DNA of 64,000 bases, taken from assembly GCF_013389455.1 (NCBI RefSeq), contig NZ_CP058278.1, positions 372,001-436,000 of the forward strand, given 5' to 3'. The notes under the pieces are model-generated. The model saw nothing but the letters and a program-made list of their open reading frames with translations. It did not search any database and was not told where the DNA came from. The position numbers were made by a program, and so were the translations under genes. This document shows positions 36,173 through 45,136 of this stretch, piece by piece. This DNA is from Flavobacterium inviolabile (GTDB lineage Bacteria > Bacteroidota > Bacteroidia > Flavobacteriales > Flavobacteriaceae). Numbering within the stretch: position 1 is the stretch's first letter; every line of letters begins with the position of its first letter.

Positions 36173-37414
36173 CTATTTTTCCAGATTTAATACGGTTACC
36201 TCCTGATAATCTTTATAGGAAGAGGTAATCACTTTTTCCCCTGCTTTTAAGCCGTCCAGCACTTCAAAGTACAACGGGTTTTCCCTTCCCAGTGTTATCG
36301 ATCTTCTTACGGCTTTATTTCCCTGAACCACGAAAACCCATTTCCCGGAAGTTTCCTGACTGAAATTGCCTTTGGGCAATACAATTTTCTTAGTTCTTTC
36401 GGAAAGGATCAGCTTTACGCCAAAGCTTAATCCCTGCTGTAAATCCAGATCTTTTTCACTTTCAAAGTTCATCTCAATCTGGAATTTGCCTTCTTTTACT
36501 TCCGGAATCACTTTTGAGATGATAACGTTCACCTGTTTGTCCTTATATTCTATCGTTCCTTTTTGTCCCGTAGCGACTCTTTCCAGATAAAACTCGTCTA
36601 TTTTTGCCATTAGCTTGTATCCTTTCATCACGTCAATCTTACCGATACTTTCTCCTGCCTGATAGGTTTTCCCTAATATAGGTTCAAAAGAGGACAGTCT
36701 GCCGGATAAAGGGGCGGTAACCAGGAAGTTTTTCTTGTTGCTTCTTAAAATCTCGAGGCTTTTTTCCATTGTTGCAATCGACCGGTTGATCTGGCCGATC
36801 TGTACGCGGTTGGTTTGTTTTTCTTTTTGGATACTCTGCTGGATAATGTTTTTTCTTTCCTGCTGAAAACGAAAACTCTCCTTAGTGGTTTCCCAGTCGT
36901 TTTTAGCAATGATCTCTTTTCGAAACAGTCTTTCATTCAGATCATATAGTTGTTTGGCAGCATTGTAATCGTGCTCAATTGCAATAAGGTCTTTTGCCAG
37001 GTTCAGTTCCTGATTCCGGATATCCAGACGTGCCTTGTTTAAATTATTAATCTGTTCAATAATGGAAGTTTCCTGCGTCAGGTAACTGAGTTCCGTATTC
37101 GGGTTGTACAATTTTGCCAAAGCCTGTCCTTTTTCAACATTATCACCGTTTCCTACAAAGATCTCCTGAACGGAACCCCCTTCAACAACATTTATCAGCA
37201 TGGAATGCAACGGCTCCACTTTTGCCTGGAAGGCGATAAAATCTTCAAAGTATTCTTTTTCTACAGTTTTTACAATGATTTCACTTTGGCTGATATTCAG
37301 ACTTCTTTCATTGGTAATCATTGCATAAGCAAAATAACCCGCCGCTAAAAAGAGCAAAATAAATCCGATACGATAGCTATTTTTTCTATTTTTACGGGTA
37401 ATAACGGTGTCCAT
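36173..37414 (-). CDS. HlyD/MacA-like periplasmic adaptor
   Basis: 413 residues. One N-terminal membrane helix (about 13-32, IGFILLFLAAGYFAYAMI), a lipoyl-like half domain (VEGGSVQEIFVGNGDNVEKG), long coiled-coil helices (about 115-215), then SAPLSGRLSSFEPILG-like second half and a beta-barrel region. It is the first gene on the ABC export operon, opposite the two-component system genes. An inner-membrane-anchored adaptor joining a MacB-type transporter is the standard role. Confidence 0.88.
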   Translation of the reverse strand: MDTVITRKNRKNSYRIGFILLFLAAGYFAYAMITNERSLNISQSEIIVKTVEKEYFEDFIAFQAKVEPLHSMLINVVEGGSVQEIFVGNGDNVEKGQALAKLYNPNTELSYLTQETSIIEQINNLNKARLDIRNQELNLAKDLIAIEHDYNAAKQLYDLNERLFRKEIIAKNDWETTKESFRFQQERKNIIQQSIQKEKQTNRVQIGQINRSIATMEKSLEILRSNKKNFLVTAPLSGRLSSFEPILGKTYQAGESIGKIDVMKGYKLMAKIDEFYLERVATGQKGTIEYKDKQVNVIISKVIPEVKEGKFQIEMNFESEKDLDLQQGLSFGVKLILSERTKKIVLPKGNFSQETSGKWVFVVQGNKAVRRSITLGRENPLYFEVLDGLKAGEKVITSSYKDYQEVTVLNLEK

Positions 37415-37443
37415 TTTTATTTGTTTTTGTTGTATTATCCATA

Positions 37444-37459
37444 GTCAATTTTGTGCCAT
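37444..37459 (-). promoter_or_regulatory. Candidate sigma-54 promoter of the ABC export operon
   Basis: Minus strand reads ATGGCACAAAATTGAC. The -24 element (TGGCAC, 37453-37458) is excellent, but the -12 element reads TGAC rather than TTGC at the required spacing. It ends about 30 bases before the adaptor start codon. Suggestive only. Confidence 0.35.
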
Positions 37460-37521
37460 AGATTTATAAATCAAAAACTTGCTAAAAATCAAGCCTTTCC
37501 CAATCAATCAAAATAAAGCAG

Positions 37522-37558
37522 TGTTCATTATCGGACACTTTTTGTACGAAATCGAACA
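37522..37558. promoter_or_regulatory. Two tandem 16-bp dyads, probable enhancer sites
   Basis: TGTTCATTATCGGACA (37522-37537) and TGTACGAAATCGAACA (37543-37558) share the form TGTnC-N6-GnACA and start 21 bp apart, two helical turns. They lie just upstream of the NtrC-type regulator start and roughly 90-125 bp upstream of the candidate sigma-54 start of the adaptor operon. This spacing is typical of enhancer sites for such regulators. Confidence 0.5.
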
Positions 37559-37561
37559 GCC

Positions 37562-38914
37562 ATGAAAAAAATGCAAGCCCAAATTTTAATCATCGATGAC
37601 CAGGAAGACATTCTTTTGTCGGCAAAACTGCTGTTAAAAAAACATTTTGAAACCATCCTCACGGTAAGTTCTCCTAAAAAAATTGTGCAGTTGCTTGCCG
37701 ATAACCCCATTGATGTTGTTTTGCTGGACATGAATTACCGTATTGGTTTTGAAGATGGCCGAGAAGGTATTCACTGGCTGAAAGAGATCAAAACCCTTTC
37801 TCCCAATACGATCGTGATCTTAATGACGGCTTTTGGCAAGGTGGAAACGGCGGTGGAAGGCTTAAAAAGCGGTGCTTTTGACTACATCATGAAACCCTGG
37901 GACAACGAGCAGCTGATCTCGTTATTGCAAAATGCCGTTTTAAAGAGCCGGAAAGAAACTAAAAAATCGGAAGCACTCCCTAAAAACAAAGTTATTTTTA
38001 CCGGTAGTTCCGCCGCTATAAAACAGGCGTATGCCATTGCCGAAAAAGTAGCCCGAACGGATGCCAACGTGCTGGTACTGGGTGAAAACGGTACCGGAAA
38101 ATATGTTTTTGCCGAATATATTCATCAAAATTCCAATCGTAAAGACAAGCCTTTTATTCATGTTGATCTGGGTTCCTTAAATGAGAATATTTTTGAAAGT
38201 GAGCTTTTCGGCTATGCCAAAGGGGCTTTTACCGATGCCAAGACCGATACCCCGGGGCGCTTTGAAGCAGCTCAGAACGGCACTATTTTTTTAGACGAAA
38301 TCGGAAACATTCCCCTGCACCTGCAATCCAAATTACTGCATATCATTCAGAATAAAACGGTTACCCGGCTTGGCGAAGCAAAACCAAGACCGCTGGATGT
38401 GCGTATCATTACCGCTACCAATCTGGATTTAAAACAGGAAGTTGCTTTTAAAAATTTCCGGGAAGATTTGTTTTACCGGATCAATACCATGGAAATCCTG
38501 TTACCGCCTTTGCGAAACCGGAAAGAAGATATTATTCCGATGGCTGATTTTTTACTGACGCAAATGATGGCAAAGTACAACCGCGAGTGTATTACGTTTG
38601 CTGAAAAAGCACTTCAAAACATCGAAAAACACGCCTGGAACGGTAATATCCGCGAAATGGAAAACCGGATTGAGCGCGCTGTTATTCTATGTGAAAACAG
38701 TACCATAACCACAACCGACCTGGATCTGACCGTTATTGTACCGGTGGAAACAGCTGCCGAGGAGATCCAGCTATCCGATATTGAAAAGGCTACCATAGAA
38801 AAAATACTGGCCAAACATCACAACAACATTAGCAAAACTGCGGAAGAGTTAGGGCTTTCCCGTGCGGCTTTATACCGGAGAATAGAGAAGTTTAAAATTG
38901 ACGTAAAAGAATAA
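37562..38914 (+). CDS. NtrC-family sigma-54-dependent response regulator
   Basis: 450 residues. Receiver domain with Asp56 in VVLLDMNYR and Lys111. The AAA+ domain has Walker A GENGTGKY (174-181), Walker B GTIFLDEIG, and the sigma-54 loop reading GAFTDA (221-226) rather than the classic GAFTGA. The GAFTDA variant is, to my knowledge, common in Bacteroidota. The C-terminal Fis-type HTH is SKTAEELGLSRAALYRRIEK. Phosphorylation by the kinase 11 bp downstream should trigger transcription of the divergent ABC operon. Confidence 0.93.
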   Translation: MKKMQAQILIIDDQEDILLSAKLLLKKHFETILTVSSPKKIVQLLADNPIDVVLLDMNYRIGFEDGREGIHWLKEIKTLSPNTIVILMTAFGKVETAVEGLKSGAFDYIMKPWDNEQLISLLQNAVLKSRKETKKSEALPKNKVIFTGSSAAIKQAYAIAEKVARTDANVLVLGENGTGKYVFAEYIHQNSNRKDKPFIHVDLGSLNENIFESELFGYAKGAFTDAKTDTPGRFEAAQNGTIFLDEIGNIPLHLQSKLLHIIQNKTVTRLGEAKPRPLDVRIITATNLDLKQEVAFKNFREDLFYRINTMEILLPPLRNRKEDIIPMADFLLTQMMAKYNRECITFAEKALQNIEKHAWNGNIREMENRIERAVILCENSTITTTDLDLTVIVPVETAAEEIQLSDIEKATIEKILAKHHNNISKTAEELGLSRAALYRRIEKFKIDVKE

Positions 38915-38925
38915 ATCCCGTTTCG

Positions 38926-40287
38926 ATGACCAAATCCTGGAGAGTTCATAATGCTTTGTTTTTGCGGCTGTTTGTTATTTTACTAACAACCGGGCTTGGC
39001 CTGTTTTTATTTCAGAAAGGGCTCACATACAGCCTGTTTTGCTGTATCTGCCTGCTGGTACTGCTTTTGCTCGAGCTTTACTTTTTTTTCAAGAATGTAT
39101 TTTCCTTTTACGACAAAACCATTTCGGCTATTTTACAGAATGATTTTTCGTCCAGTTATTCGAAAGAATACCAGTTCGGGAATTATAAAAAGCTATACGA
39201 ACTGTATGACGTTTTAAAAACAAGAGCACAGGAACAGACTTCCAGAGAGATCATTTACCAGTCCATCCTGAACAATATTGACAGCGGCGTTCTTATTCTT
39301 GAAAAAGAAAGCGACGAATGGAATATCTTTTTAATGAATGACTATTTTTCCGATTATTTTACGGTGCCCAAGGTGTCCAAATGGTTGTATTTAAAAAACC
39401 AGCTGCCAGCTTTTTGCAAGGTCATTGAAGACAATAATTTTGAGGAACTTAAAGCTCCTGTACAAATACGGGTTAACGAAAACAGCGACCCGCAAACGTT
39501 TATACTTCAGTCTTCGTTGAGTAAAGCAAACAATAAAGAATACTATATCATACTGCTGGATTCCATTCAGCGGGTTATTGAGAAAAAAGAAAAAGAAGCC
39601 TGGATCAACCTGATGAAGGTTATCTCGCATGAGCTGATGAATTCCCTGACGCCCATCCGTTCCTTATCGCAAAACCTCCAGGACATTGTTAACCAGGACA
39701 CACTTTCCAATGAAGATTTCGAGGACATCCGCCTGAGTCTTTCAACCATTGTGAACAGAAGTGACCAGTTACAGTTTTTTGTTGACAATTACCGGAAACT
39801 GGCAATGCTTCCTTCCCCTCAAAAAACAAAAACGGAACTTAAAATACTGCTTGACGAATGCATTGCCGTCATGGCCCCGCTTTTTAAGAAAAACGGCATT
39901 ACCCTTCACAATACGGTTGATTTTAACCGACAGCTGCACCTTGACAAACAGCAAATGGAACAGGTTATTATCAATTTGTTTACGAATAGTATTTTTTCGC
40001 TGGAAAACAGCGATGCTGAAGATCGATTTATTGAAGTGGCGGCATCGTTTAGCAACAATCGTTTTTATCTGACTATTTCCGATAACGGTTTTGGGATTGA
40101 TGCGGCTATTAAGGATAAAATTTTCCTGCCGTTTTTTACCACCCGTAAAGACGGTGCCGGTATTGGCTTAACGCTTTCCAAAAATATTATTGAAGCACAC
40201 GGAGGCTATCTGAGTTACCAGAGTGACGAGCAGAAAACAACTTTTATAATCTGCCTGATTGAGAACAGTCCGAAAGAGCCGTCCTAA
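38926..40287 (+). CDS. Sensor histidine kinase, partner of the NtrC-type regulator
   Basis: 453 residues. Two N-terminal membrane helices with almost no periplasmic loop, a PAS-like linker (about 100-215), H-box VISHELMNSLTPIRSL, and an HATPase domain with N-box NLFTNS, DNGFGIDAAI and GAGIGLTLSKNIIEAHGG. The lack of an outer sensing domain suggests it senses from within the membrane, for instance envelope damage or substrate load of the exporter. Its 3' end overlaps the Atl gene by 4 bases (convergent). Confidence 0.92.
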   Translation: MTKSWRVHNALFLRLFVILLTTGLGLFLFQKGLTYSLFCCICLLVLLLLELYFFFKNVFSFYDKTISAILQNDFSSSYSKEYQFGNYKKLYELYDVLKTRAQEQTSREIIYQSILNNIDSGVLILEKESDEWNIFLMNDYFSDYFTVPKVSKWLYLKNQLPAFCKVIEDNNFEELKAPVQIRVNENSDPQTFILQSSLSKANNKEYYIILLDSIQRVIEKKEKEAWINLMKVISHELMNSLTPIRSLSQNLQDIVNQDTLSNEDFEDIRLSLSTIVNRSDQLQFFVDNYRKLAMLPSPQKTKTELKILLDECIAVMAPLFKKNGITLHNTVDFNRQLHLDKQQMEQVIINLFTNSIFSLENSDAEDRFIEVAASFSNNRFYLTISDNGFGIDAAIKDKIFLPFFTTRKDGAGIGLTLSKNIIEAHGGYLSYQSDEQKTTFIICLIENSPKEPS

Positions 40288-40616
40288 AACGTAACCTCCG
40301 GTTCCCAGAGTACTTTTTTAAAATCAACTACCTGATTGTTTTTCACTTTTATGCCTTCGCTTTCCAGCAATTGCTGCATCAGGTTGGTACCTTCAAAGTG
40401 GTGTTTCCCGGAAAGCAGTCCGTTTCTGTTGACCACACGATGTGCCGGTACATCATCTTTTCCGTGCGCGGCATTCATTGCCCAGCCTACCATTCTGGCA
40501 GAACGTGCCGCACCCAATGCTTTTGCAATAGCACCGTAGGAGGTTACTCTTCCATAGGGAATCTGCCGGACAACGGCATAGACTTTTTCAAAAAAATTGT
40601 CGTTAACGGCTATCAT
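40284..40616 (-). CDS. Alkyltransferase-like protein (Atl/MGMT family without the catalytic Cys)
   Basis: 110 residues. The MGMT DNA-binding fold is clear (IPYGRVTSYGAIAKALG, SARMVGWAM with the Arg finger). The active-site motif PCHRV reads PAHRV (Ala58), so it cannot accept an alkyl group. Atl proteins bind O6-alkylguanine and direct the lesion to nucleotide excision repair. It overlaps the LysE-type gene by one base. Confidence 0.88.
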   Translation of the reverse strand: MIAVNDNFFEKVYAVVRQIPYGRVTSYGAIAKALGAARSARMVGWAMNAAHGKDDVPAHRVVNRNGLLSGKHHFEGTNLMQQLLESEGIKVKNNQVVDFKKVLWEPEVTF

Positions 40617-41254
40617 TAGCCCAGGTAATTGTTGATTAATTTAACCAGAGTGATAACGGATACCAGCCCGGTGATGGACCCGATAATGTAGTTGATATTG
40701 TTCATCAGGAAAGACGGTTTTTTTTCCTCTTTCTTTTTAAAGAACAGTATGTACATATAGAATACCAGGAAAGAACCTAAAACCGCTCCAAATACAAATA
40801 ATGAAATATAGGACTGGTTAAAAAAGAAGTACCCGTTTCGGGAAAGCCATACACTCACGAATACATAATACGGAATCGGGAATAAATTCAGGGCAGACAG
40901 CAGCATTCCTAAAAAGAACCGGCTGGTCTTGCTCCTCATTTTTAATTCTTCCTTTTGTTTTTTCGGTTTGTTGGCTGCTGTAAAAAAGTAAATCGTCAGC
41001 AAAACAAAAATCCCAAGTCCGATTTCCTGTAAAAGGTTAATGACATCGGGATTTCTGTCTATAAATTTTGCAAACAGAACCGCCATATAGGTTTGAAAAA
41101 GGACAGTGAGTGTCGCCCCTAAAGCAAACATAACGGCTTTATTTCTGCCATCTCTTACGCTAACTTTTGCAGCAGTCATGTTGAGCAATCCAGGCGGAGT
41201 GATTCCGATGGATGCTGCTGTAAAACCCAGAATAAGCGGCATAAAATAGTTCAT
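40616..41254 (-). CDS. LysE-family transporter
   Basis: 212 residues with six helices. Opens with LGFTAASIGITPPGLLNMTAAKVSVRDGRNKA, the LysE/RhtB N-terminal pattern (GxxPGP-like PPGLLN). Basic patches (KKQKEELKMRSKTSR) follow helix three. Likely exports an amino acid or derivative; the substrate is not predictable. It is one base downstream of trmB and one base into the Atl gene, so all three are cotranscribed. Confidence 0.78.
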   Translation of the reverse strand: MNYFMPLILGFTAASIGITPPGLLNMTAAKVSVRDGRNKAVMFALGATLTVLFQTYMAVLFAKFIDRNPDVINLLQEIGLGIFVLLTIYFFTAANKPKKQKEELKMRSKTSRFFLGMLLSALNLFPIPYYVFVSVWLSRNGYFFFNQSYISLFVFGAVLGSFLVFYMYILFFKKKEEKKPSFLMNNINYIIGSITGLVSVITLVKLINNYLG

Positions 41255-41929
41255 CTACTTAATTTTAAATTGTATGTAGGTAATGGCTTTATTTTGTTCT
41301 AAATACTGTTTTTCATAAAAGGTCTGGATCGCTGTTACCACTTCCGGAGCGCCTTCATTTTTGTATACATTGTGGTTCGCATAAATAACCTCATGTCCTT
41401 CTCCGTGAAGCAATCCTAACGTATAGCCGTGCATAAATTCGCTATCCGTTTTCAGGTTCATCAATCCGTCTTTTTTCAGTATTTTTTTATAACGCTGTAA
41501 AAACTCCGTATTGGTCATGCGGTGCTTGGTACGTTTGTATTTGATCTGCGGATCCGGAAACGTGATCCAGATCTCATCTACTTCATTTTTATCAAAAACA
41601 TGTTCGATTAGCTCAATCTGCGTACGCAAAAAGGCCACATTGTGCAATTCGTTTGCTACAGCTGTTTTAGCTCCTCTCCAAAATCGTGCCCCTTTGATAT
41701 CGATACCGATAAAATTTTTATCCGGGTAACGTTCTGCCAAACCTACAGAATATTCTCCTTTTCCGCAACCCAGTTCTAAAACCAGCGGGTTGTCGTTTTT
41801 GAAAAATTCTTTATTCCACTTTCCTTTTAACGGAAAAGAATCCGTTACTACCTCTTCTCTTGTTGGCTGAAAAACATTACCGAAAGTCTCGTTTTCCTTA
41901 AATCTTTTTAATTTATTTTTACTTCCCAC
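41255..41929 (-). CDS. trmB: tRNA (guanine-N7-)-methyltransferase
   Basis: 224 residues if translation begins at GTG 41929 (MGSKNKLKRFKENE), which follows the promoter and fits family N-termini better than the longer frame to 41995. Signatures: LELGCGKGEYSVGLA, NFIGIDIKGARFWRGA and the WITFPDPQIKYKRTKHR motif. Makes m7G46 in tRNA. First gene of the unit with the LysE-type and Atl genes. -7 box TATTTTTG at 41974-41981. Confidence 0.93.
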   Translation of the reverse strand: MGSKNKLKRFKENETFGNVFQPTREEVVTDSFPLKGKWNKEFFKNDNPLVLELGCGKGEYSVGLAERYPDKNFIGIDIKGARFWRGAKTAVANELHNVAFLRTQIELIEHVFDKNEVDEIWITFPDPQIKYKRTKHRMTNTEFLQRYKKILKKDGLMNLKTDSEFMHGYTLGLLHGEGHEVIYANHNVYKNEGAPEVVTAIQTFYEKQYLEQNKAITYIQFKIK

Positions 41930-41973
41930 GACTAAACTTAAAATTTTGGTAAAATTACGGAAATATCCAAGAA

Positions 41974-41999
41974 CAAAAATAGTTTTACTTTGCACTTAT
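41974..41999 (-). promoter_or_regulatory. trmB promoter
   Basis: Minus strand: TATTTTTG at 41974-41981 with a TTG about 18 bases upstream of it. It places the mRNA start downstream of the longest possible start codon, which supports GTG 41929. Confidence 0.55.
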
Positions 42000-42184
42000 C
42001 AAACAAGTTATTAAAGATACTTATTTTGAACGAAACTTCAGACAATTTTAATCGTTAAGTTTCCGTTATGCATGCTAATCTTTGGAAAAAACTTGTTCTT
42101 TCAGCGTTTGATTTGGGTTGTTTTTTCAAAAAGGGTTTCCAATGCTATCGGGATTAAGAGAAAAACTTTTGGAAAATTTGTAAA

Positions 42185-43261
42185 ATGCATAAAGTACATA
42201 AAAAAAGAATTTTAGTTGCCCCGTTAAACTGGGGATTAGGCCATGCCACACGATGCATTCCTATTATCGAGGCTTTGGAAAATAACGGTTATCAGCCGGT
42301 AGTCGCTTCCGATGGTGTTGCTTTATCACTATTGGAAAAAGAGTTTCCGCATTTGCAGACACTGGAATTGCCTTCCTATAAAATCCAGTATGCCCAAAAC
42401 GGCGCCAATTTTAAATGGAAGCTTATTTCGCAGATCCCGAATATGGTTAAAGCCATGCGCACGGAGCACAGCACTATAGAACGCTGGATCGATGAGCATG
42501 AGATTGACGGTATTATATCGGACAATCGCCTGGGATTGTATTCCAATAAGGTCCCAACGGTGTTTATAACGCATCAGCTGAATGTACTGACCGGAAATAC
42601 TTCCTGGATAACAACCAAAATACACCATCAGTTTATTAAAAAGTTTAATGAATGCTGGGTTCCCGATATTGCCGGAACACCTAATCTTTCCGGTAAATTA
42701 GGACATCTGGACAGCTCTTCACTAAACGTGAAATACATTGGCCCGTTGAGCCGTCTGCACAAAAAAGCAGTCGAGCCGATATATGACCTTATGGTTATCC
42801 TTTCCGGACCGGAGCCGCAACGCACCCTGCTGGAAGAGAAGCTGAAACTGGAGCTGAAATATTTTGAAGGCAAGATCATTTTTATCAGAGGCGTGATCGA
42901 AGAAGAGCAGACCATTACCCGCCGACTGAATTTCACCTGTTATAATTTTATGAATACGGAAGAGCTTGAAATGGCTTTTAACCAAAGTAAAATCGTATTG
43001 AGCCGCTCCGGCTATACGACTATCATGGATTTGGCACAATTGGGCAAAAAAGCTTTTTTTATTCCCACACCCGGACAATATGAACAGGAGTATCTGGCTA
43101 AGAAATTAAAGAAAAAAGGACTGATCCCGTATTCCAGACAGGAGGATTTTAAAGCAGACGACCTGCTTCAGGTGGCCCTGTATAAAGGGTTAAAGAATGT
43201 TACCCAGGAAATAACCTGGAGGCAATTATTTAGTCTTTTCGAGCGTAAAGGAAAACTCTGA
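42185..43261 (+). CDS. Glycosyltransferase-like protein (MurG/UDP-glycosyltransferase fold)
   Basis: 358 residues. Opens KKRILVAPLNWGLGHATRCIPIIEAL, the GT-B donor-independent first strand seen in MurG-like and MGT-like proteins, and ends with SRSGYTTIMDLAQLGKKAFFIPTPGQYEQEYLA, the nucleotide-sugar binding end. Acceptor and sugar unknown; a peripheral cell-envelope glycosyltransferase is likely. The last 36 bases overlap the convergent histidine kinase gene. Confidence 0.8.
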   Translation: MHKVHKKRILVAPLNWGLGHATRCIPIIEALENNGYQPVVASDGVALSLLEKEFPHLQTLELPSYKIQYAQNGANFKWKLISQIPNMVKAMRTEHSTIERWIDEHEIDGIISDNRLGLYSNKVPTVFITHQLNVLTGNTSWITTKIHHQFIKKFNECWVPDIAGTPNLSGKLGHLDSSSLNVKYIGPLSRLHKKAVEPIYDLMVILSGPEPQRTLLEEKLKLELKYFEGKIIFIRGVIEEEQTITRRLNFTCYNFMNTEELEMAFNQSKIVLSRSGYTTIMDLAQLGKKAFFIPTPGQYEQEYLAKKLKKKGLIPYSRQEDFKADDLLQVALYKGLKNVTQEITWRQLFSLFERKGKL

Positions 43262-44269
43262 GCCAACGCCGAGTTTGCTTTCCACATAAATGCGCTCGTC
43301 ATGGGCTTCAATTAAATGCTTCACGATAGCCAGACCCAGACCGGAACCGCCTTCCGAACGGGCTCCGCTTTTATCGACACGGAAGAATCGTTCGAACAAA
43401 CGCGAAATATATTGTTTCTGAATTCCTTCACCGTTATCGGTAACACGGATGATCACTTTATTGTTTACCAGGTCTTCAATGCTAACCTCTGTTGTTCCGT
43501 TTTCTTTTCCGTACTTAATGGAGTTTTCAACCAGGTTGGTCACTACCTGCTGAATTCTTTCCTTGTCGGCAAAAACCTTAATCGCTTTCGGGTATTTGCG
43601 GTCAAACATCAGCATGATGTTTTTCTGGTCGGCACGCATTTCAAGCAGGTCAAAAACATTCTGAACAACATCTACAATATTGAATTCGGTAAATTCAAGG
43701 TTCAGATCCCCGGCTTCCAGTTTGGTAATCATATCCAGATCTTTTACGATATAGATAAGGCGTTCCACTCCTTTTTCGGCACGCTGCAGGTATTTTTTAC
43801 GAATGGTTTTATCGTTCATCGCGCCATCCAGCAACGTGAGCAGGTAGCCCTGAACCGTAAACAGCGGTGTTTTTAATTCGTGAGAAACATTGCCCAGAAA
43901 TTCTCTTCTGTATTCCTCACGAATTTTTAAGGTTTCTATTTCAATTTTTTTGTCTTTGGCAAATTTTTGCACTTCGTTCATTAATGTCGCCATATCTGTA
44001 GTAACCGGCTGACTTCTGAGTGTGGAAGAATCCAGAAGCGAAACATCGTCATAGATTTTTTTCACTCTTCTGTAAATAAAGCGTTCCACACGGTATTGCA
44101 GAACGAAAAAGGAAAAGAAGTATACGCCTAAAGCAAAAACAATACAGAATTTGTAATTCAGTTCAAAAAACCAATAGGTCAATCCTGCAATTAATAAAGT
44201 TGAAAAAATGGTAATATAAAGTGCAGATTTGACCGCAAATCTGTATGATTTTTTAAAGCTTATGGACAT
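43226..44269 (-). CDS. PhoR-like sensor histidine kinase
   Basis: 347 residues. Two membrane helices at the N-terminus, a short linker, H-box NVSHELKTPLFTVQGYLL, N-box NLVENSIKYG, and G-boxes DNGEGIQKQYISRLFERFFRVD and GSGLGLAIVKHLIEAH. This is the PhoR/WalK-like orthodox kinase. It follows the OmpR-family regulator with no gap, so they form a two-component pair. The signal is not evident, phosphate limitation being one guess. Confidence 0.92.
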   Translation of the reverse strand: MSISFKKSYRFAVKSALYITIFSTLLIAGLTYWFFELNYKFCIVFALGVYFFSFFVLQYRVERFIYRRVKKIYDDVSLLDSSTLRSQPVTTDMATLMNEVQKFAKDKKIEIETLKIREEYRREFLGNVSHELKTPLFTVQGYLLTLLDGAMNDKTIRKKYLQRAEKGVERLIYIVKDLDMITKLEAGDLNLEFTEFNIVDVVQNVFDLLEMRADQKNIMLMFDRKYPKAIKVFADKERIQQVVTNLVENSIKYGKENGTTEVSIEDLVNNKVIIRVTDNGEGIQKQYISRLFERFFRVDKSGARSEGGSGLGLAIVKHLIEAHDERIYVESKLGVGSEFSFTLEKTK

Positions 44270-44953
44270 TTATATTTCTAATTTGTAACCTACTCCTTTG
44301 ATGGTTTTAAACAATTCGTCGCCGATTTTTTCTCTTAGTTTTCGAATGTGAACATCAATAGTTCTTCCACCTACAACTACTTCATTACCCCAGACTTTAT
44401 CCAGTATTTCTTCACGTTTGAATACTTTTCCGGGTTTTGAAGCCAACAGGTAAAACAGTTCGAATTCTTTACGGGGAAGGATAATCTCTTCACCTTCTTT
44501 TACGATTTTGTACTCTTCGCGGTTGATTTCTATTTCACCTACTCTAAGCACATCACCCTGCTGCTCTTCTTCTTTTAAGCGGCGCAATAAGGCTTTTACC
44601 TTGCTCACAAGCACTTTTGGTTTGATTGGCTTGGCGATATAATCATCTGCTCCGGCATCAAAACCTGCAACCTGCGAATAGTCTTCACTTCTTGCCGTTA
44701 AGAACGTAATAATAACATTGGCTAATTCGGGAATTTTACGAATGTTCTCACACGCTTCCATTCCATCCATTTCCGGCATCATTACATCCATAATGATTAG
44801 TTGCGGCATTTCTTTTTTTGCCTTTGCAATCGCTTCTCTTCCATTGCTGGCTGTCACGATTTGATAACCTTCCTGTGATAGATTATACCCTACAATTTCG
44901 AGGATATCTTGCTCATCATCAACCAATAAAATCTTAATGTCTTTTTTCTTCAT
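44270..44953 (-). CDS. OmpR/PhoB-family response regulator
   Basis: 227 residues from ATG 44953 (GTG 44962 in frame). Receiver with DDEQDILEIVGYNL, phospho-Asp in LIIMDVMMPEMDG and Lys in DDYIAKPI. The winged helix ends with VWGNEVVVGGRTIDVHIRKLREKIG, the OmpR recognition region. Gene order regulator then kinase is the PhoBR-like order. A TonB receptor and lipoprotein operon lies divergently 180 bp upstream and may be a target. Confidence 0.93.
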   Translation of the reverse strand: MKKKDIKILLVDDEQDILEIVGYNLSQEGYQIVTASNGREAIAKAKKEMPQLIIMDVMMPEMDGMEACENIRKIPELANVIITFLTARSEDYSQVAGFDAGADDYIAKPIKPKVLVSKVKALLRRLKEEEQQGDVLRVGEIEINREEYKIVKEGEEIILPRKEFELFYLLASKPGKVFKREEILDKVWGNEVVVGGRTIDVHIRKLREKIGDELFKTIKGVGYKLEI

Positions 44954-45136
44954 AATGGACACTGTATGTGTGTTTTCGGGTTGTAAAGGTAAAGATAATA
45001 CAAAACGATTACATGTGTTAACGATTATTTAATCTGTTAACGTTTTAGTAATAAATACCCAACAAAAGCATAACAAGTCACTAACCTCAAGTTAACGCTC
45101 ACCAAGTTCCTTTGCACAAAATTTAATAAACACACA

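Noticed and set aside
37562..38914. GAFTDA as proof of a sigma-54-independent regulator
   Set aside because: This variant seems common in Bacteroidota NtrC-type proteins, so it does not show loss of sigma-54 contact.
42061..42184. Short frames before the glycosyltransferase (29 and 13 codons)
   Set aside because: No regulatory codon run or conserved peptide; probably chance.
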